From: Paenibacillus sp. P25
GTDB lineage: Bacteria > Bacillota > Bacilli > Paenibacillales > NBRC-103111
NCBI GenBank assembly: GCA_024704175.1
Contig: CP085629.1
Coordinates: 7,677,501 to 7,741,500 of the forward strand
Direction of reading: 5' to 3'
DNA: 64,000 bases
The stretch's first letter is position 1. Every line of letters starts with the position of its first letter. The notes under the pieces were generated by a model. The model was not told the DNA's origin, did not search any database, and saw nothing but the letters and a program-made list of their open reading frames with translations. Below, piece after piece: positions 1-12,515 of the stretch. Position numbers and translations under genes: made by a program.

Positions 1-734
1 AATACCGAGCGCCCGGATACGGTTGCCGCAAGTCTGATGGAGGGAAAGGTTGGGATCATTGTGGACGGCTCCCCCAATGTACTGCTTCTCCCGATGACGT
101 TCTGGGCGGGATTTCAGGCGGCGGAAGATCATTACGAGCGTTTCCTGTATGTAACGGCGGTCCGGTTCATCCGGTTTCTTCTTGCCGTGGCCTCCGCTCT
201 GCTGCCTTCCGTCTATGTGGCGCTCACGACGTTTCATCCGCAGATGATTCCTCTAAGCTTAATGCTGAGCATTGCTGCGGCCAGAGAAGGGATACCCTTC
301 CCGACCGTCATCGAGACTCTTCTGATGGAACTGATGTTTGAGGGACTCCGGGAAGCGGGACTCCGCCTGCCCAAGGCGGTAGGGTCGGCTGTAAGCATCG
401 TCGGAGCCTTGGTCATCGGTGAAGCCGCGGTGGAAGCGGGGTTTATTTCCGCTCCCATCGTCATGATCGTTGCCGGCACAGGAATCGCTTCCTTTGCCTT
501 TCCCAGTTACAGCTTGGCGCGCCGTTCCGGATGCTGCGTTTTCCAGCGCTGCTGCTCGGCGGCTTTCTGGGATTATTCGGGGTTGCGATGGGGGTTGTGT
601 TTATCTTGATCCATCTGGTCACGCTGAAATCATTCGGAATGCCCTATTTGAAGCCGGCCGCACCTTTAAAAGCCAGCATGGTGAAGGATGCGCTGATCCG
701 GATGCATCGGCGGCTGGCTATGGGGAGAGGTTGA
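1..734 (+). CDS. GerA-family spore germination receptor subunit A, C-terminal part
   Basis: The gene enters from outside the window and reads in frame from base 1 (ERPDTVAASLMEGKVGIIVDG). This is the conserved stretch before the membrane region of GerAA-type subunits, which act with B and C subunits as nutrient germinant receptors in the spore inner membrane. Several hydrophobic segments follow (SVYVALTTFHPQMIPLSL, VGALVIGEAAVEAGFIS). The reading frame breaks near 518-524, in a GC-rich stretch, and resumes as FRMLRFPALLLGGFLGLFG, ending at 734. The continuation matches the expected family C-terminus, so a one-base loss is more likely than decay. It is followed one base later by the C subunit gene. 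The family assignment is firm; the germinant is unknown. Confidence 0.9.
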
Positions 735-735
735 T

Positions 736-1877
736 ATGCGAAGAACCAAAACGTTCCTTCCGGCTCTTGCATTGTCACTGCTGCTAGCGGGGTGCTGGGA
801 TCGCAATGAAATCAATGATTACGCTTTTTGGATCGGTACGGCGCTTGATCTGACGAAGGATGGGCTGATTCAAAACAGCGCCCAAATCGCAATACCCGCG
901 GAATTCGGCGGTAAAAAGGGGAAAGGAGGCGGAAAAGCCAATCTCGTATTAACGGCGACCGGCAAGACTTTGCTGAATACGCTTCAAACGATGCAGGACA
1001 AATTGCCGCGCAAAATCTTTATCGGTCACCGCAGAGCCGTATTTATCGGCGAAAGACTGGCACGCCACGGGCTGGCCGATATCATGGACCAATTTTCGCG
1101 AAACCCCGATACCCGGTTAAGAACCGATATTTTCGTGATGAATGACCGAGAGGGGAAGGAGGCTTTGGAACTGAACAGCCCGTTCAATCCCTTCTCGGCG
1201 ATTGCCGCCGTCAGCCAGGACCGGTTCTGCCGGCTGGGGGATGTGGCCCTCCGGGATTTTCTCCTGGATGCCGGGAGAGACGGGATCCGCCCTACGATGC
1301 CGATGATTGAGATCGCCCCCAAAATAAACATGAAGAGGGAACCGTCTTCGTGATTCACGCTGTGGCCTTATTTAACAAAAGCCTTCAGATGGTCGGGGAG
1401 CTCGACGGGCAGGAATCCTTGGAGCTGTACTGGATCAAAAATGTATTAAAAGATCACTATATTACGGAGACTACGGATAAAGGCACATTTTCCCTGTATG
1501 AATCCAATTTGCACAGAAGAATAACAACGGACCTCAGCGAAGAAAAAATTAAAATAGCCGTGGCGTTATCCGGAACGGGAAGACTGCTCGAAAACGATTC
1601 GGATATGGACCTTTCCGAGTCCTCCAATATAAAAGAGATTGAAAAAATGCTCAATGGGATTCTATCAAGAAAAATGGAAAAAATGATAAAAACGGTACAG
1701 ATAAGGTATGCACAGGACATATTCGGTTTCGGAGAAGAAATACATAGAGAGCATCCGTACCGCTGGAAGGCATTGCGGGAACGGTGGGACGAAGTTTATC
1801 CAACGGTCGAGGTCTCGGTGAACGTCGATTTGAATATCCGGCGGGTAGGAAAAGTAGGTGCATCTGTGCCGATTTAA
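736..1877 (+). CDS. Ger(x)C-family spore germination lipoprotein
   Basis: The protein is about 380 residues when joined. It starts with a lipoprotein signal and lipobox (LLLAGCWDRNEIND), the hallmark of GerAC-type subunits, which are anchored on the outer face of the spore inner membrane. The N-terminal half runs to about 1330. A frameshift between about 1325 and 1340 then moves to the frame reading GTVFVIHAVALFNKSLQMVG, followed by the C-terminal half ending in VDLNIRRVGKVG. Both halves are typical of the family and together give the normal length. It lies one base after subunit A and 11 bases before subunit B, so the three form one operon in A-C-B order. Confidence 0.9.
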
Positions 1878-1888
1878 GGGAGACGGAT

Positions 1889-2970
1889 ATGAAAATATCA
1901 GGCTGGCGGCTCTTTTGGATGATGGCCACATTAGAAATATCAATGAGCATATGGCTGACTCTGTCTCCCGCGATGAGGGAAGCGAAGCAGGATGCATGGA
2001 TCTCGCTTCTGGCGGCCGGGATTGCCGGCTTGTCGGTGACATGGCTCGTCTCGATCCTATGCCGCCGTTATTCAAGCCAAACGCTGGTGGAGTTTAATCG
2101 GCATCTGTTCGGAAAGTGGCTTGGCCCATGCATCAGCCTCTTCTACTTTGCGGCCTGGTATACCGTCGCGGCTGTGATTCTGCGGATTTTCTCCGAGTTT
2201 ATCCAGCAGACGCTGTTTCATAACACGCCGTCCTGGGCTATTTCCGCCCTCATGCTTGCCGCGATGGTATATATGAATCACAGAGGAAGCATCGAAGCCA
2301 TCGCCCGCTTCAGTGAGCTGGCAGGCCCGTCGCTGATCTTGGGGATTGTGCTTACGCTTGTTTTCAATGTGCCGAATTTGCGATTCCATCTGCTTCTGCC
2401 GGTTTATGCCGATTCGGGAATTCAGTCGATTGTCAAGGGTGCTCTGACCAACGCCTCATTCCTAGGCGAATCGATCCTGCTTATGATGCTTACCCCTTCC
2501 TGGGGAAGCCGGAAGCTTCTTTAAAACCGGCGCTTCTGGCCATTATCGTTCCGTCCGTCCTGGCTGTCGTCAGCATCGTCATGGTGATCGCCACCTTCGG
2601 AACGCAGCTGGGGGCGGCGTTTTTCTTCCCCTATTTCAGTATGGTCCGGTTTATCAGCTTTCTGGATTTTATTCAAAATATGGATGTTTGGATTATCTTC
2701 ATCTGGATTTTCAGCGTTTTCGTTAAATTGTCCCTTTATTTGTTTATCAACAGCTACGGAACGGCCCAACTGCTTCGCATCCGGCAATGGAAAAGCCTCA
2801 TTTGGTTTACGGCGCCTGTTCTATTCGTCCTCTCCATCGTGCCGGCGAGCGCGGTTTCCGTCATGGATTACGCGGATCGCGTCTGGATTAGATACGTATT
2901 TCCGATCCATATGATCGCGTTTCCCGTAATTATGCTGATCGTGGGGCATTTTCGCAGCAAGTGCATGTAG
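1889..2970 (+). CDS. GerAB-type endospore germination permease
   Basis: This subunit belongs to the amino acid/polyamine permease-like GerB family and is thought to bind the germinant in the spore inner membrane. The start ATG at 1889 follows AAGGGAGA. The joined protein is about 360 residues with roughly ten hydrophobic segments, the usual length. The first frame ends in LLMMLTPSWGSRKLL. The second frame continues LGKPEASLKPALLAIIVPSV, showing that one base is missing near 2495-2503 in a CCCTTCC run (LTPFLGKP expected). It is the last gene of the gerA-type operon, and the next gene is on the opposite strand. Confidence 0.88.
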
Positions 2971-2992
2971 AAGCTGACCGGTCCGGCGAAGA

Positions 2993-3622
2993 TTATTCCC
3001 GCTCAGCCGCCCGCTTTTTGACAGCGCGTTTACGCCACTTCAACAGAATGACGGCGAGCAGAATAAGGCCGGCGGCAATAAGCACGTACTTCATGCGGCG
3101 CTCCATCTGAAGCAGGATGTACTGCCACTGCTCGCCGAAGGCATAGCCGATGGACATAAACGCCGTTACCCATAAAGCCGCCCCGATGAAAGCATACAGG
3201 GCGAAGATCCGGAAAGGCACGCGGATGATTCCCAGGAAATAACCGATAAACTGCCGGATCCCGGGGAGGAAGAAGCTGACGATGAGCGACCTGTTTCCGT
3301 ACTTCTCGTAATAGGCTCTCGTTTTCTCCAGGTGCTCCGGCCTCATGGACAGCCACTTCCCGAACCTCTCGACCAGCGGCATTCCCAGCCTGTACCCGAT
3401 GCCGTATGTGATCAGCACGCCGAGCGCCGAGCCGGCGAAGGCCGCAAGCCATGCCGGTCGCAGGTCCAGCGTTCTTTTATAAGCAAGATAACCCGTATAG
3501 GTCAGCGTCGTATTCCCCGGAGGAATCGGCAGGGCGATCGCATCCAGGGGCAGTCCGATGAGCAGCACCAGGTAGCCGTATTGCTCGAATAATTGCTCCA
3601 CCAAGGCCAGAAACTTCACCAT
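2993..3622 (-). CDS. DedA/SNARE-associated family membrane protein
   Basis: This is a 209-residue membrane protein of the DedA superfamily, some members of which act in phospholipid flipping and envelope homeostasis. The central family signature is visible (FFLPGIRQFIGYFLGIIRVP, preceded by YEKYGNRSLIVSF), as is an N-terminal LIGLPLDAIALPIPPGNTTL segment. The C-terminus is rich in basic residues. The ATG at 3622 was chosen because AAAGGGGAA lies just upstream; a longer frame to 3688 has no such site. The gene is convergent with the germination operon and divergent from the glucan synthase gene. It has no frameshift. Confidence 0.88.
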   Translation of the reverse strand: MVKFLALVEQLFEQYGYLVLLIGLPLDAIALPIPPGNTTLTYTGYLAYKRTLDLRPAWLAAFAGSALGVLITYGIGYRLGMPLVERFGKWLSMRPEHLEKTRAYYEKYGNRSLIVSFFLPGIRQFIGYFLGIIRVPFRIFALYAFIGAALWVTAFMSIGYAFGEQWQYILLQMERRMKYVLIAAGLILLAVILLKWRKRAVKKRAAERE

Positions 3623-3814
3623 TATTCCCCTTTCTTCTTCTACTCTTACGTACGTTCCCCAACCAACGTTTCTTCCCGTCCCTTCCAAGGAAAGTTGGAC
3701 CCTGACTAATAAAAGTATACAAAACTGGCAATAATTTGATTGTTCCGGAATCCATCGCTGTACCGGACGACAGTGCTGCTTGAGGTTTCAACAACTGACT
3801 CTCCGGAGGGGCTA

Positions 3815-6800
3815 ATGGCATATACAACTGAGATGCTTTGTCACAAAGCGCGGGAGCTTGCGCTGCAGCATTCGCTGGGCGTAAAGCGGGCCCGGCCGAA
3901 ATATGTATGGAATCAATTCGAAGCAAACATACAGAGTTTAAGGGATTTTGTCAACACCCTGCAGGAAAATTCGGCCGGCTGCACTCAGCCTGCCGAAGAA
4001 TGGCCGCTGGATAACGCCGAATTTATTGAAGAGCAGGCGCTGGAGGTGCGGAAGCTTCTAACCGGCCGTTCTCTCGGCTATCTGCCTTATCTGCGGCACA
4101 ACGGCAAACTGCGCGTTCAGTCGCTGTGCGAGAATTACCTTGAAATGGTAGACGGGAATCTGAGCGAGGAATCCGTCGTTGCCTATATTAACGCATATCA
4201 GGAGGTTTCCGTCCTGACACTTGCCGAAACCTGGGCGATTCCGCTTATCTTCCGGATAAGCTTGATCGGCCGGCTGGCGGAAACGATGGCGCTGGTGCGG
4301 GAACGCCGGGAGGTCTGCATGGACGTGGAGCGGCTCTTGTCCCGGCTGGATTCGTCCAAGCTGACGCCGGAGGCGCTAAGCGCCGAGCTGGAGTCGGCGG
4401 GACGGACGGTTCCGCTGTCCGGACCTTGGGTCGTGCACCTCATCAGCCACCTGCGGGAGTGGGCCGACGACGCCGCGACGGTGCGCGAGTGGCTGGTGTG
4501 CAAGTACGAGAACGGCATGGAGGATCTGGATCGCATCGTATCCTACGAGCACCGGCTACAGGCGGCCTTTCAGGTGACGGCCGGCAATTTGATCAGCGAC
4601 CTGCGGAGAAACGAGCGCCGCGATTTAAACGACCTGTTCGAGCGGATCAGCCTGCTCGACCGGACGCTCCGCGGGGAAGCCACAGGAATTTATGCAAAGC
4701 TGGATACCGCAAGCCGCGGCGAAATTCTGAAACGCGTGGAGCAATTGTCCCGCCGGATGAATGTGCCCGAAAGCTTGACCGCGGGGCAAGCCGTGGCTCT
4801 GGCCAAGGAAGCGCAGGAGAGGCTGGGTTCGCGGGAGGAGCAGGACGAAGCCGCGGCAGAACGCGTGTCTTCGACGCCGAAGTTCGGTTCCGCGGCCGGG
4901 CCGGCAGGGGATGGCGAGTCGCCCCGTCCGGCGTTCGCGGCTTATTATTTGTTCGAGCCGGCCGGGATTCGTAGGCTGGTGCAGGCGCTGCGCCAGTGCA
5001 GCAAGCCTCGGGCCCTGCCGGAGAACGGCTTGCAGCGGCGGGCGGCCGGCACTTATTTTGCGACAGTCGCTTGTGCTGGGCGTCCTTCTCTTCATCGCCG
5101 CTTCCGCCTGGATCAGCGGAGGGCGCGGCTTTACGGCCGCCGGATGGGCCGCAGTGCTGCTGGCGCTGGCCCTTCCGGTGAGCGAATGGGTCGTCACCTG
5201 GCTTCATTTCGGGATCGAACGCGTATGCCGCCCGCGGCCTCTGCTGCGCTACGATTTCTCGGACGGCGTGCCGCCGGAAGCGGCGACGATGGTCGTCATT
5301 CCGGCGATCTGGTCCACCCGGGAGGAAGTGGAGGAGCTCGCGGATCGTCTCGAGGTCCACTATTTGGCCAACCGGGATCCCCACATCCATTATGCGCTGC
5401 TCGGGGATTTTACCGATGCGGCGGAGGAGCGGTCGCCGGAGGACGAAGCGCTTGTCGCCTTCGCCAAGGAACGGATCGAAGCGCTGAACCGGACGTACTC
5501 CGCTCCCGGAGGAACGACCTTTCACTTGTACCAGCGCCGACGGCAGTGGAACCCGGGCGAAGGGGTGTTCATGGGCTGGGAGCGCAAACGCGGCAAATTG
5601 GTCGAATTCGTCGAGCTGCTGCGGGGGAATAAGGAAACGAGCTACGATTACCGCACAGGGGACGCCTCGGTGCTGCCGCGCATCCGGTATATTATCACGC
5701 TGGATGCGGACACCCGGCTTCCCATGGAAAGCGCGCACCGGATGATCGGGACCCTGCATCTTCCGTACAACCGGCCGCGGCTCAACGAGGCGCGGACCCG
5801 GGTCGTCGAGGGCTACGGCGTGCTGCGGCCGCGGATCGGCATCAGCCACGAATCGGCGATGCGGTCCCGCCTGGCCTCCCTGCTGTCGGACCCGGGGCTC
5901 GACCCTTACGCGTTCGCGGCTTCCGATCCGTACCAGGATGCGCTGGAGCAAGGCATTTTTACGGGAAAAGGCATCTTCGACGTCGAGATGTTCGCCGAGC
6001 TGCTCTGCGAACGGATTCCCGAGAATACCGTGCTCAGCCACGATTTGCTCGAGGGCGGGTTCCTGCGGGCGGGGCCGCTGTCGGACATCGAGCTCATCGA
6101 CGATCATCCGACCAAGTTCATCGCATACCAGAAGCGGATGCACCGCTGGGTGCGCGGCGACTGGCGGCTGCTCTGCTGGCTGTTCACCCGCGTATGCGAC
6201 CGCAGAGGAACATTGAGGCCGGTCGATCTGTCGGCCGTCACCCGCTGGCAAATCATCGACAACCTGCGCCGCGACCTGCTTCCGGTAGCCTATTTCGTCT
6301 TATTGGTACTCTCATGGACCGTGCTTCCGGGATATCCGGGCCGCTGGGTCGCGGTCATTCTGCTTTCCATGCTGCTTCCGGTTATCCGTCAGCTCTTTGT
6401 CTTTCAAAGAGCGGAATTGTACTCGCGGCAGGTTGCACAGGCTCGCGGCTCAGGTGGTGATGAACTTTTGGACGCCGCCGTTTCAAACGGCGGTTCTCGC
6501 CGATGCGATCGGCAAGACGCTCTACCGGTCGCTGATCAGCAAGCGGCATTTGCTTGAATGGACCAGCTCCTCGCATATCGAACGGAGCAGCAGGGGGAAC
6601 CGCCAGGTGCTGCTTGGCACGGGCGCCGGTTACGCGCTGATCCTTCTCTTCGCCGTCGCCGCCTTACTGCAGCCGCTGGCAGGGTGGACATGGGCAGGGC
6701 TTGTTCTCTGCCTGATCTGGGCGCTGGCGCCCGCCGCCGTCCGCTGGCTGGACCGGCCCGCCGTTTCAGAGGAGCGACCGCTTACAGCTGCGGAGGAAGA

Positions 6801-9800
6801 GGAGCTGCGCGGCCTGGCGAAGCAGATTTGGACCTTCTACGAGCATTTCGCCGGGGCGGAAGATCATTACCTGCCTCCGGATAACGTGCAGATCGATCCG
6901 CCGAACGGAGTGGCTCACCGCACGTCGCCGACCAACATCGGCTTTTTGCTGACTTCGGCCTTGGCTGCGAGGGAGTTCGGTTTTATCGGCACGCCGGAGC
7001 TGGTGGAACGGCTGGAGCGCACGATCGGCACGGTAGAGCGTCTGGACAAATGGAACGGCCACTTGTACAACTGGTACGATACCGTCACGCTCGGCGTGCT
7101 TTGCCGCCGTCCTACGTATCCACGGTGGATTCCGGGAACTTTGTGGCCAGTCTCATGACGGTGAAGCAGGGGCTGGTGCACTGGCTTAGAAAAGAATTCG
7201 CGCTGAGCCGTCAGCCGGCTCCGGCTTATGCCGGAACGGGCGGTCTCCCGGATGCGGAATTTGCCGTAGAACTGGATCGGGAGCGTCCCGGCGAAACGGC
7301 GGCGGAGCGGGTGGACGGGGAAACGGCCGGCGAACCCTCCCCGCACGGGCGCCGAGGGACTGGCTGATGCGCGGCCACCAGCTGATCGCCCGGCTCGAAG
7401 CGCTGATTGCCGCTACGGATTTCCGCCAGCTGTACGATCATAAATCCAAATTGTTCGTTCTCGGGTATCATGCGGCTTCCGGCGAACGGGACGGCATCCT
7501 GTATGATCTCTTGGCCTCCGAGGCCAGGCAGACGAGCTTCGTGGCCATCGCCCTGGGACAAATCTCCGTGGCACACTGGCTTGCGCTCGGCCGGACGGTG
7601 AAAAAACACGGCAATTATACCACGCTGCTGTCCTGGTCCGGCACGATGTTTGAATTTATGATGCCATGGCTCATTATGCGCACCTATCCGAATACGATCT
7701 GGGACAGCACGTACCGCGGCGTGGTTCAGCGGCAGATCGAATATGCCCGCGAACGCGGCGTCCCGTTCGGCATTTCGGAGTCCGGCTACTATGCGTACGA
7801 CTATCAGCTGAATTACCAGTACCGCGCCTTCGGTGTTCCGGGCCTCGGCTTCAAGCGGGGGCTTGAGCAGGATCTGGTGCTGGCGCCGTATGCGACCGTT
7901 ATGGCGCTTCCTTATGCTTTGCGGGAGGGGCTTCACGATTTGCGCCGGATGGGGAGCTCGGGGCGCGGGGGAGTACGGCTACTACGAAGCCATCGACTTT
8001 ACGCCGGTACGTATGCCGGAGGGCGAGTCGTACAAGGTGATCCGCAGCTTCATGGCGCATCACCAGGGGATGAGCCTGCTGACCCTTGCCAACCTGCTGC
8101 TTCCGGACAAGATGTACGATTATTTTCACCGCGACAAACGCGTGCAGGCGGCCGAGCTGCTGCTGCAGGAGCGGATTCCCGCCGGGGATTCCATCAAGAA
8201 CCGGGAAATTCCGGTGCGGACGCGGACGCAAAAACCGAAGCCGGCGCACATTGCTCCGCTGCAGGAATACGATACGGCGGATACGCCGGTGCCGGAAGTG
8301 AACGTGCATTCGAACGGAACGCTGACCACGGTTATCACTGGCGGCGGGAGCGGGTTCATCCGCTTCAAGGACCTGGCGGTTTCGCGCTGGCGGGAGGACC
8401 CGGTCGCCGACCCGTGGGGCGACTATATGTATATCCGGGACGTCCACCGGGATCGGCTCTGGTCTCCGGCATACCAGCCGTGCCGCGCACCGGCGGACCG
8501 GCTGCGAGTGCAGTTCTCGCAGGAACGTACTACCTTTCTGCGGGAAGACGGGGAGCTGCAGACAACGCTCGAAATCGCCGTATCGCCCGATGCGAACGCG
8601 GAACTCCGCCGGCTGACGATTGTGAATACGGGCGGCGAGGCGAGGAGCATCGAGGTGACGACCTTCCTCGAAATTGCACTTGCGAGTCCGGATGCGGATA
8701 AGGCCCATCCGGCCTTCACCAAATTGTTCGTCGAGACGCAGTACGAGGCCGGGGCGGAATGCCTGCTTGCCCGCAAGCGCCCCCGGAATGCCGGAGAGCC
8801 GTCCGTCTGGGCGTTCCATACGTTGTCGGCCGGGGGGCGATCCAACGGACCGGCGGAATTTGAAACCGACCGGGCCCGGTTTATCGGCAGAGGCTATACG
8901 CTGGCGAGACCGAGGGGAGTCGACTTGCGTCTGGAAGGGACGGTCGGATCTGTTGCGGATCCGGCGTTCGTGATGCGGCGGCGTTTGACCGTAGAGCCCG
9001 GCGGGCAGATTCAGCTGACCGCCGTTACCGGCATCGCCGAGTCGAAAGAGCAGGCGCTGGAGCTCGCGCAGCAGCTCTCCTTGGAACAGCAGGTCGAGCG
9101 GGCGTTTCAGCTGGCCTGGACGCGGAGCCAGATCGAGCTGCAGCATTTGCATATCTCGCCTGCGGATCTGGGCGTTTTTCAGTCGCTTGCAGGACGAGCG
9201 CTGTTTAATTCTCCGCGCGGGAGGAACGCGAGCAGGGCATTGCCGCCAATCAGAAGGGACAACAGGGCCTCTGGGCGCACGGCGTCTCCGGGGACCGGCC
9301 TGTCATCCTGGTCCGGATTGCCGATACGGCGAATTTGTCTTTCATCGGGAAGGTGCTCGCCGGCTATGAATATTTGCGCCATAACGGGCTGTATGTCGAT
9401 CTGGTCCTCTTGAACGAGTCGGCCGGGGGCTATCAGCAGGATCTGCAGGAGGGCCTCCGGCGGATGACGGAGCAGATCGCAGGAAGGCAGGAAGCGGGAA
9501 AGGGAGGCGTCCATATCCTGCCCGGCGCTCAGCTGTCCGAGGAAGACAAGTCGTCGCTGTATGCGGTGTCCCGTCTTGTGCTGCGTGCCGACGGACCGAG
9601 CCTGAAAGCGCAGCTGAAGGTATCGGCTCCGGATCGGGCCGGGGCTCAGCCGCTTCCGGTTACGGCGCCGCAGGAGCCTATCGTTCCGGCGAAGATCAAG
9701 ACGCCCGAAACGGAGGATTTGCTCTTCTACAATGGGTTCGGGGGATTCTCGCCGGACGGCCGGGAGTACCGGATCGTGCTGAAGAACGGCAGTTTCCTGC

Positions 9801-12203
9801 CGGCGCCTTGGATCAATGTGATGGCCAATCCGACTTTCGGCTGTCTCGTTTCCGAGCTGAATACGGGGTATACGTGGTGGCGGAACAGCCGCGAATGCAA
9901 GTTGACGCCGTGGTCCAACGACCCTGCGCTGGATCCGCCGGGGAAGTCTGCTACCTGCGGGATGAGGCGAGCGGAGATTATTGGCCGATGGCGCCTGCCC
10001 GCACGCAGGCGGCGGCTCCTTTTCAGGTGATTCACGGACGGGGGTATACGCGTTTCGAGCAGGAAAGCCACGGGCTGGCTCAGGAAATGACGGTGTTTGT
10101 TCCGCTGGACGATCCCGTCAAGGTGATCCGGTCTGCGGCTGGTTAACCGAACTAGCGAGCGGCGCAGCCTGTCCGTCACTTATTACGCCGAATGGGTGCT
10201 GGGCGTTCATCGGGAAGGCAACGCCTCGCAGATCGTGACGGAATGGGATGCGGCGGCTTCCGTGCTGCTGGCCCGCAATACGTATCAGGAAAACTTCCGG
10301 GATGCGACCGCATTTCTAACCGTACATCCGCATTTGGCGGGGTCGGATGCGGCTTCGGAAGCGCTAGGGGAAGAAGCCCGGGAGACTCCTGACAAGGAAG
10401 TCACATGGACGGGTGACCGGCTGGAGTTTCTGGGCCGGAACGGCACCTTCGAGCATCCCGCCGCGATGCGCCGGCACCGCTTGTCGGGTGAGACCGGTCC
10501 GTCGTACGACGGTCGCGGGGCGGTGCAGGCCCGATTCACGATCGAGCCGGATTCGGAGCAAACCGTCTACATCCTGCTCGGGTGCGGGGATTCGCGCGAA
10601 TCGGCCGCCCGGGTGGCCGGGAAATACCGGGAAGCGGAGGCTTGCGAGCGGTCGCTGCGGGAGGTACGGGAGTTTTGGGACGAGGTCCTCGGCACGATTC
10701 AAGTATCGACGCCGGTCAAGGAAATGGACGTCATGCTGAACGGCTGGTCGCTGTATCAAACGCTGTCCTGCCGGATATGGGCGCGTTCCGCCTTCTACCA
10801 GGCAGGCGGAGCCTACGGCTTCCGCGATCAGCTGCAGGATTCGCTGGCCCTGCTGCACAGCCGTCCCGACCTGACGCGGGCGCAAATCGTGCTGCACGCC
10901 TCGCACCAATATGAAGAGGGGGATGTGCAGCATTGGTGGCACGAAGAAACGCACCGCGGCATCCGCACCCGTTTCTCCGACGATTTGCTGTGGTCGCCTT
11001 ATGCTGTGGTGAGGTACCTGGAGCATACCGGAGACGAGAGCGTGCTGGATGAAACGGCACCGTTCCTGCATAGCGAGCCGCTCGGCGAAGAGGAGCATGA
11101 GCGGTATGAGCCGACCGTCTTATCCGGGCAGAGCGGCACCGTCTTCGAGCACTGCCTGCGCGCGGTGGAGCGCAGCCTGCGCTTCGGCGAGCATGGGTCG
11201 CCGCTGATCGGCATCGGGGACTGGAATGACGGAATGAGCCTGGTCGGACCGAAGGGCCGGGGCGAAAGCGTATGGCTCGGCTGGTTCCTGGGAGACGTGC
11301 TCCAGGGCATTGCGGAGCTGTGTGAACGCCGCGGCGACCGGGAGCGGGCGGAGCGTTACCGGAGCGTCCGCTTGAAGCTGGCGGAGGCGCAGAGCGCGGA
11401 GAGCTGGGACGGCCAGTGGTACCGCCGTGCCTTCACCGATGCCGGGCAGTGGCTGGGTTCGGTCGATAACGCGGAGTGCCGCATCGATGCGATCGCCCAG
11501 TCCTGGTCCGTTCTCTCCGGCATGGCCCCGCCGGACAAGGCCCGGCAGGCGATGCGGTCGTTCGACCGCGAGCTGGTGGACCCGCAGCTTGGCGGTCGCG
11601 CATATTCTGTATCCGCCGTTCGACCGGACGGACCCGAGCCCGGGCTACATTCAGGGCTATCCTCCGGGCATTCGCGAAAACGGGGGCCAGTATACGCATG
11701 GCGTGCTCTGGAGTATTATCGCCTGGAGCATGCTCGGAGAGGGGGATAAGGCTTTCGAGCTGTTCCATCTGCTCAACCCGATCATGCATACCAAGACGTC
11801 CTCCGAAGTGAGGAAGTATGTCGGGGAACCTTATGCCGTCGCCGCCGACGTCTATACGGAAGAGCCGCACCGCGGCCATGCCGGCTGGACGTGGTACACC
11901 GGCGCGGCGGGTTGGATGTACCAGGCCGGCGTGGAATGGATCATCGGTTTGCGCCGACGCGGCGACCGGCTGTTCATCCGCCCGTGCATCCCGAGCGAAT
12001 GGCCGGAGTTTTCCGCCAGCTACCGTTACGGCGGCGCGGAGTACCGTATCGCTGTGAAGAATCCGTCGCACAAGACGGGCGGGCACACGAGGCTAGTCGT
12101 TGACGGGCAGGAGCTGGATCCTGCCGAGTGGTCGGCAGGGGAAGGACCTTTTATCCGGTTGGCCGACGACGGGCAGGTGCACGAGGTGGAGCTAACCCTA
12201 TAG
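3815..12203 (+). CDS. Cyclic beta-1,2-glucan synthase-like protein (NdvB/ChvB type)
   Basis: One gene of about 2,796 codons is broken by about nine frameshifts (near 5035, 6435, 7110, 7320, 7960, 9220, 9945, 10145 and 11600). The start ATG at 3815 follows GGAGGGG. From the N-terminus there is a helical region, membrane segments (VLGVLLFIAASAW near residue 415), then a GT84-like glycosyltransferase with ITLDADTRLP and MHRWVRGDWRLL (about residues 475-810). More membrane segments follow, then a glycoamylase-like domain (YVSTVDSGNFVASLM, FGISESGYYAYDYQL), and two GH94-type phosphorylase units. The last of these carries IGIGDWNDGMSLVG, containing the presumed catalytic Asp, and GYPPGIRENGGQYTH. 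Length and domain order match NdvB of rhizobia and brucellae, where the enzyme builds and cyclises beta-1,2-glucan at the inner membrane. A transcription terminator follows. Confidence 0.9.
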
Positions 12204-12282
12204 AGCGGGAGCCCGATAGGCATTTAGCCGGAGCTTCGGGCGGTGTCGTTTATCGTTAGACCGTGCATTTAAGCGTTAAACC

Positions 12283-12325
12283 GTGCCGTTAAGCGTAAGA
12301 TTGGCTTAGCGGCACGTTTTTTTTT
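12283..12325 (+). terminator. Rho-independent terminator after the glucan synthase gene
   Basis: A 12-nt arm GTGCCGTTAAGC pairs with GCTTAGCGGCAC (one wobble or mismatch) across a 9-nt loop, followed by nine T residues. It lies 80 bases after the stop codon of the glucan synthase and upstream of the PucR regulator. Confidence 0.85.
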
Positions 12326-12515
12326 ATACGGGCGGCATAGGCTGTGAAATTCCCCTGGAAATGGTGAACGGTTATATCCCCCTAATCCGCTTGGACACTC
12401 CTCCCCACTTCATATACACTAAATGAGTGGGGAAGTTATTCCACGGAAAGGCCCGTTACTGTTTTTTCATACATGTCGCGGCAAAGACAGATTATCCCGG
12501 AAACAGGTGAAGGAC

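Noticed and set aside
4647..6251. Minus-strand open frame of 534 codons inside the glucan synthase gene
   Set aside because: It is a GC-rich antisense shadow. The plus strand carries clear GT84 motifs and consistent codon use.
7226..9152. Two long minus-strand open frames opposite the GH94 region
   Set aside because: Antisense shadows rich in Arg and Pro with no ribosome sites or recognisable domains.
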